Below, in pieces: positions 22,738 to 23,258 of a stretch of 23,258 bases of DNA. Under the pieces are notes generated by a model. That model was not told the DNA's origin. It did no database searches and worked only from the letters and a program-made list of their open reading frames with translations. Positions within the stretch are counted from its first letter, which is position 1, and the number at the start of each line of letters is the position of its first letter. The position numbers and the translations under genes are program-made. This stretch comes from an archaeon (GTDB taxonomy: Archaea > Nanobdellota > Nanobdellia > Pacearchaeales > GW2011-AR1): positions 1-23,258 of the forward strand of contig DAHVOT010000005.1 in NCBI GenBank assembly GCA_027318675.1, in the 5' to 3' direction.

Positions 22738-23087
22738 ATTTCAACATTTATTGTTATCTTATCTACAACTATAACTGGTTTATAGCGGGTTCTATTTTTT
22801 GTCTTTTCTGGTATTAATTCTATAAAACCAAACCTTTCTAAGAGCTTGATATCATCATTTACAGACTTGAAACCCCTGTTTAATTTCTTAGCTAAATCGT
22901 AAATGGAAATAGGTTTTTCTGTTTTTATTGTGTCCAGAATCCTGGCTTTTTCATTACTTAAAAGCTGCCTTAAAGCTAAAATTCCTGAGAAATTATAGCT
23001 TTCCTTAGAAACTCCTGAACTTTTGAAAATTGAAAATGCTCCTTTGCTTTCTTTTATTGTAATTTCACGTATTTTTGTTTTTGCCAT
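22734..23087 (-). CDS. Winged-helix DNA-binding protein (HVO_A0114-like)
   Basis: The 117-residue protein carries a winged helix at about 44-92: LLSNEKARILDTIK, ISIYDLAKKLNRGFKSVNDDI (recognition helix region) and LLERFGFIELIP, followed by the wing and a C-terminal strand RYKPVIVVDKITINVEI. This composition resembles the archaeal HVO_A0114-like family of small DNA-binding regulators, some of which are antitoxin partners. No toxin gene adjoins it on its strand in this window. It most likely binds DNA as a dimer and a 9-bp-arm inverted repeat lies just upstream of its promoter. Convergent overlap of 4 bases with the last pilin-like gene. Confidence 0.75.
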   Translation of the reverse strand: MAKTKIREITIKESKGAFSIFKSSGVSKESYNFSGILALRQLLSNEKARILDTIKTEKPISIYDLAKKLNRGFKSVNDDIKLLERFGFIELIPEKTKNRTRYKPVIVVDKITINVEI

Positions 23088-23104
23088 TTTATTTTTTACA
23101 ATTA

Positions 23105-23113
23105 TCTTTATTT
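23105..23113 (-). promoter_or_regulatory. TATA-like region of the winged-helix gene
   Basis: Minus-strand A/T-rich AAATAAAGA lies about 18-26 bases before the ATG at 23087; a weak match, assigned mainly by position. Confidence 0.3.
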
Positions 23114-23121
23114 TGTCGTCG

Positions 23122-23143
23122 GTAAATTAAAAAATTAATTTAC
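23122..23143. promoter_or_regulatory. Inverted repeat, candidate operator between divergent genes
   Basis: GTAAATTAA and TTAATTTAC are exact 9-base arms separated by AAAA. The dyad lies 35 bases upstream of the winged-helix ATG and 6 bases before a TATA-like TATATATAT (23149-23157) facing the other way. A dimeric winged-helix repressor bound here could block both promoters. Apart from these elements the 100-base gap (23088-23187) holds nothing I can name. Confidence 0.5.
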
Positions 23144-23187
23144 ACTTGTATATATATTCTAAACTTGACAAAAGAACAAGAGATATT

Positions 23188-23258
23188 ATGAAGACTCTGT
23201 TAGAAAGGAAACCTAAGAAAATCGTGAATTGTGCAGATTCTTATAAAAACTATAAGGT
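23188..23258 (+). CDS. Start of a possible divergent gene (truncated by window edge)
   Basis: An ATG at 23188 opens a frame that stays open for 23 codons to the window end, beginning MKTLLERKPKKIVNCADSYK. A TATA-like TATATATAT at 23149-23157 is 31-39 bases upstream. It would be transcribed divergently from the winged-helix gene and share its dyad. Too little is visible to name a family. Confidence 0.35.
   Translation, partial: MKTLLERKPKKIVNCADSYKNYK

Noticed and set aside
1..23258. tRNA, rRNA, CRISPR arrays, transposons or phage genes
   Set aside because: No T-loop-like GTTCGAATC blocks, no regularly spaced direct repeats, no transposase or integrase motifs and no terminal inverted repeats with target duplication were seen by eye.
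22734..23258. Toxin-antitoxin pair built on the HVO_A0114-like regulator
   Set aside because: Some relatives pair with a toxin, but no toxin gene lies next to it on the same strand here, and the divergent frame is too short to judge.

Overview
The window is a compact, very AT-rich stretch of an archaeal genome. Archaeal or eukaryote-like information genes are present: a PriS-type primase, PCNA, Cbf5, TrmY and a histone-fold protein. Genes that begin transcription units usually have a TATA-like element about 20-30 bases before the ATG, which suggests leaderless transcripts. Three features point to a small-genome DPANN archaeon, probably of the Woesearchaeota/Pacearchaeota type: a primase that fuses the catalytic subunit to the iron-sulphur domain of the large subunit, a class II lysyl-tRNA synthetase with a non-standard motif 3, and a 61-residue histone lacking the last helix. 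The phylum is inferred, not proven. No RNA gene, IS element, CRISPR array or rRNA was seen. No gene-free stretch exceeds about 125 bases.

Left part (1-8533): the tail of an unidentified gene and an AlkD-like DNA glycosylase converge on a YitT-family membrane protein. Next come a Cbf5-TrmY pair (tRNA/rRNA pseudouridine chemistry), an acylphosphatase, a C39-like cysteine peptidase (minus strand), an RNase HI and LysRS with a 34-residue membrane microprotein on its stop codon. These are followed by a histone, two small membrane proteins, a PD-(D/E)xK nuclease-like protein, a membrane-anchored ComEA-like helix-hairpin-helix protein and an overlapping conserved protein of unknown function.

Middle (8556-14521): on the minus strand, a 1089-residue single-pass surface protein (an all-helical, possibly alpha/alpha-toroid region, then a long cysteine-rich repeat region, a TM helix and a Pro/Gln-rich cytoplasmic tail) lies behind the fused primase. 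The primase is divergent from PCNA, so two replication-fork components share a promoter region. A small unknown protein follows PCNA.

Right part (14590-22737): seven co-directional genes, several overlapping by 4-8 bases, form what looks like one surface-structure operon. Five encode bitopic proteins with a short basic leader, a Gly/Ala then Gln/Asp junction and one hydrophobic helix, as in archaeal class III (pilin-type) precursors. Two encode large exported Cys-rich proteins, one carrying four Ig-like modules. No assembly ATPase, TadC-like platform or prepilin peptidase is present. I regard this as the best candidate for an undescribed system: a DPANN pilus-like or cell-contact apparatus. 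The surface protein at 8556-11825 and the ComEA-like protein may be related to it functionally. The window ends with a winged-helix regulator on the minus strand, a 9-bp-arm inverted repeat in its promoter region, and the start of a possible divergent gene.
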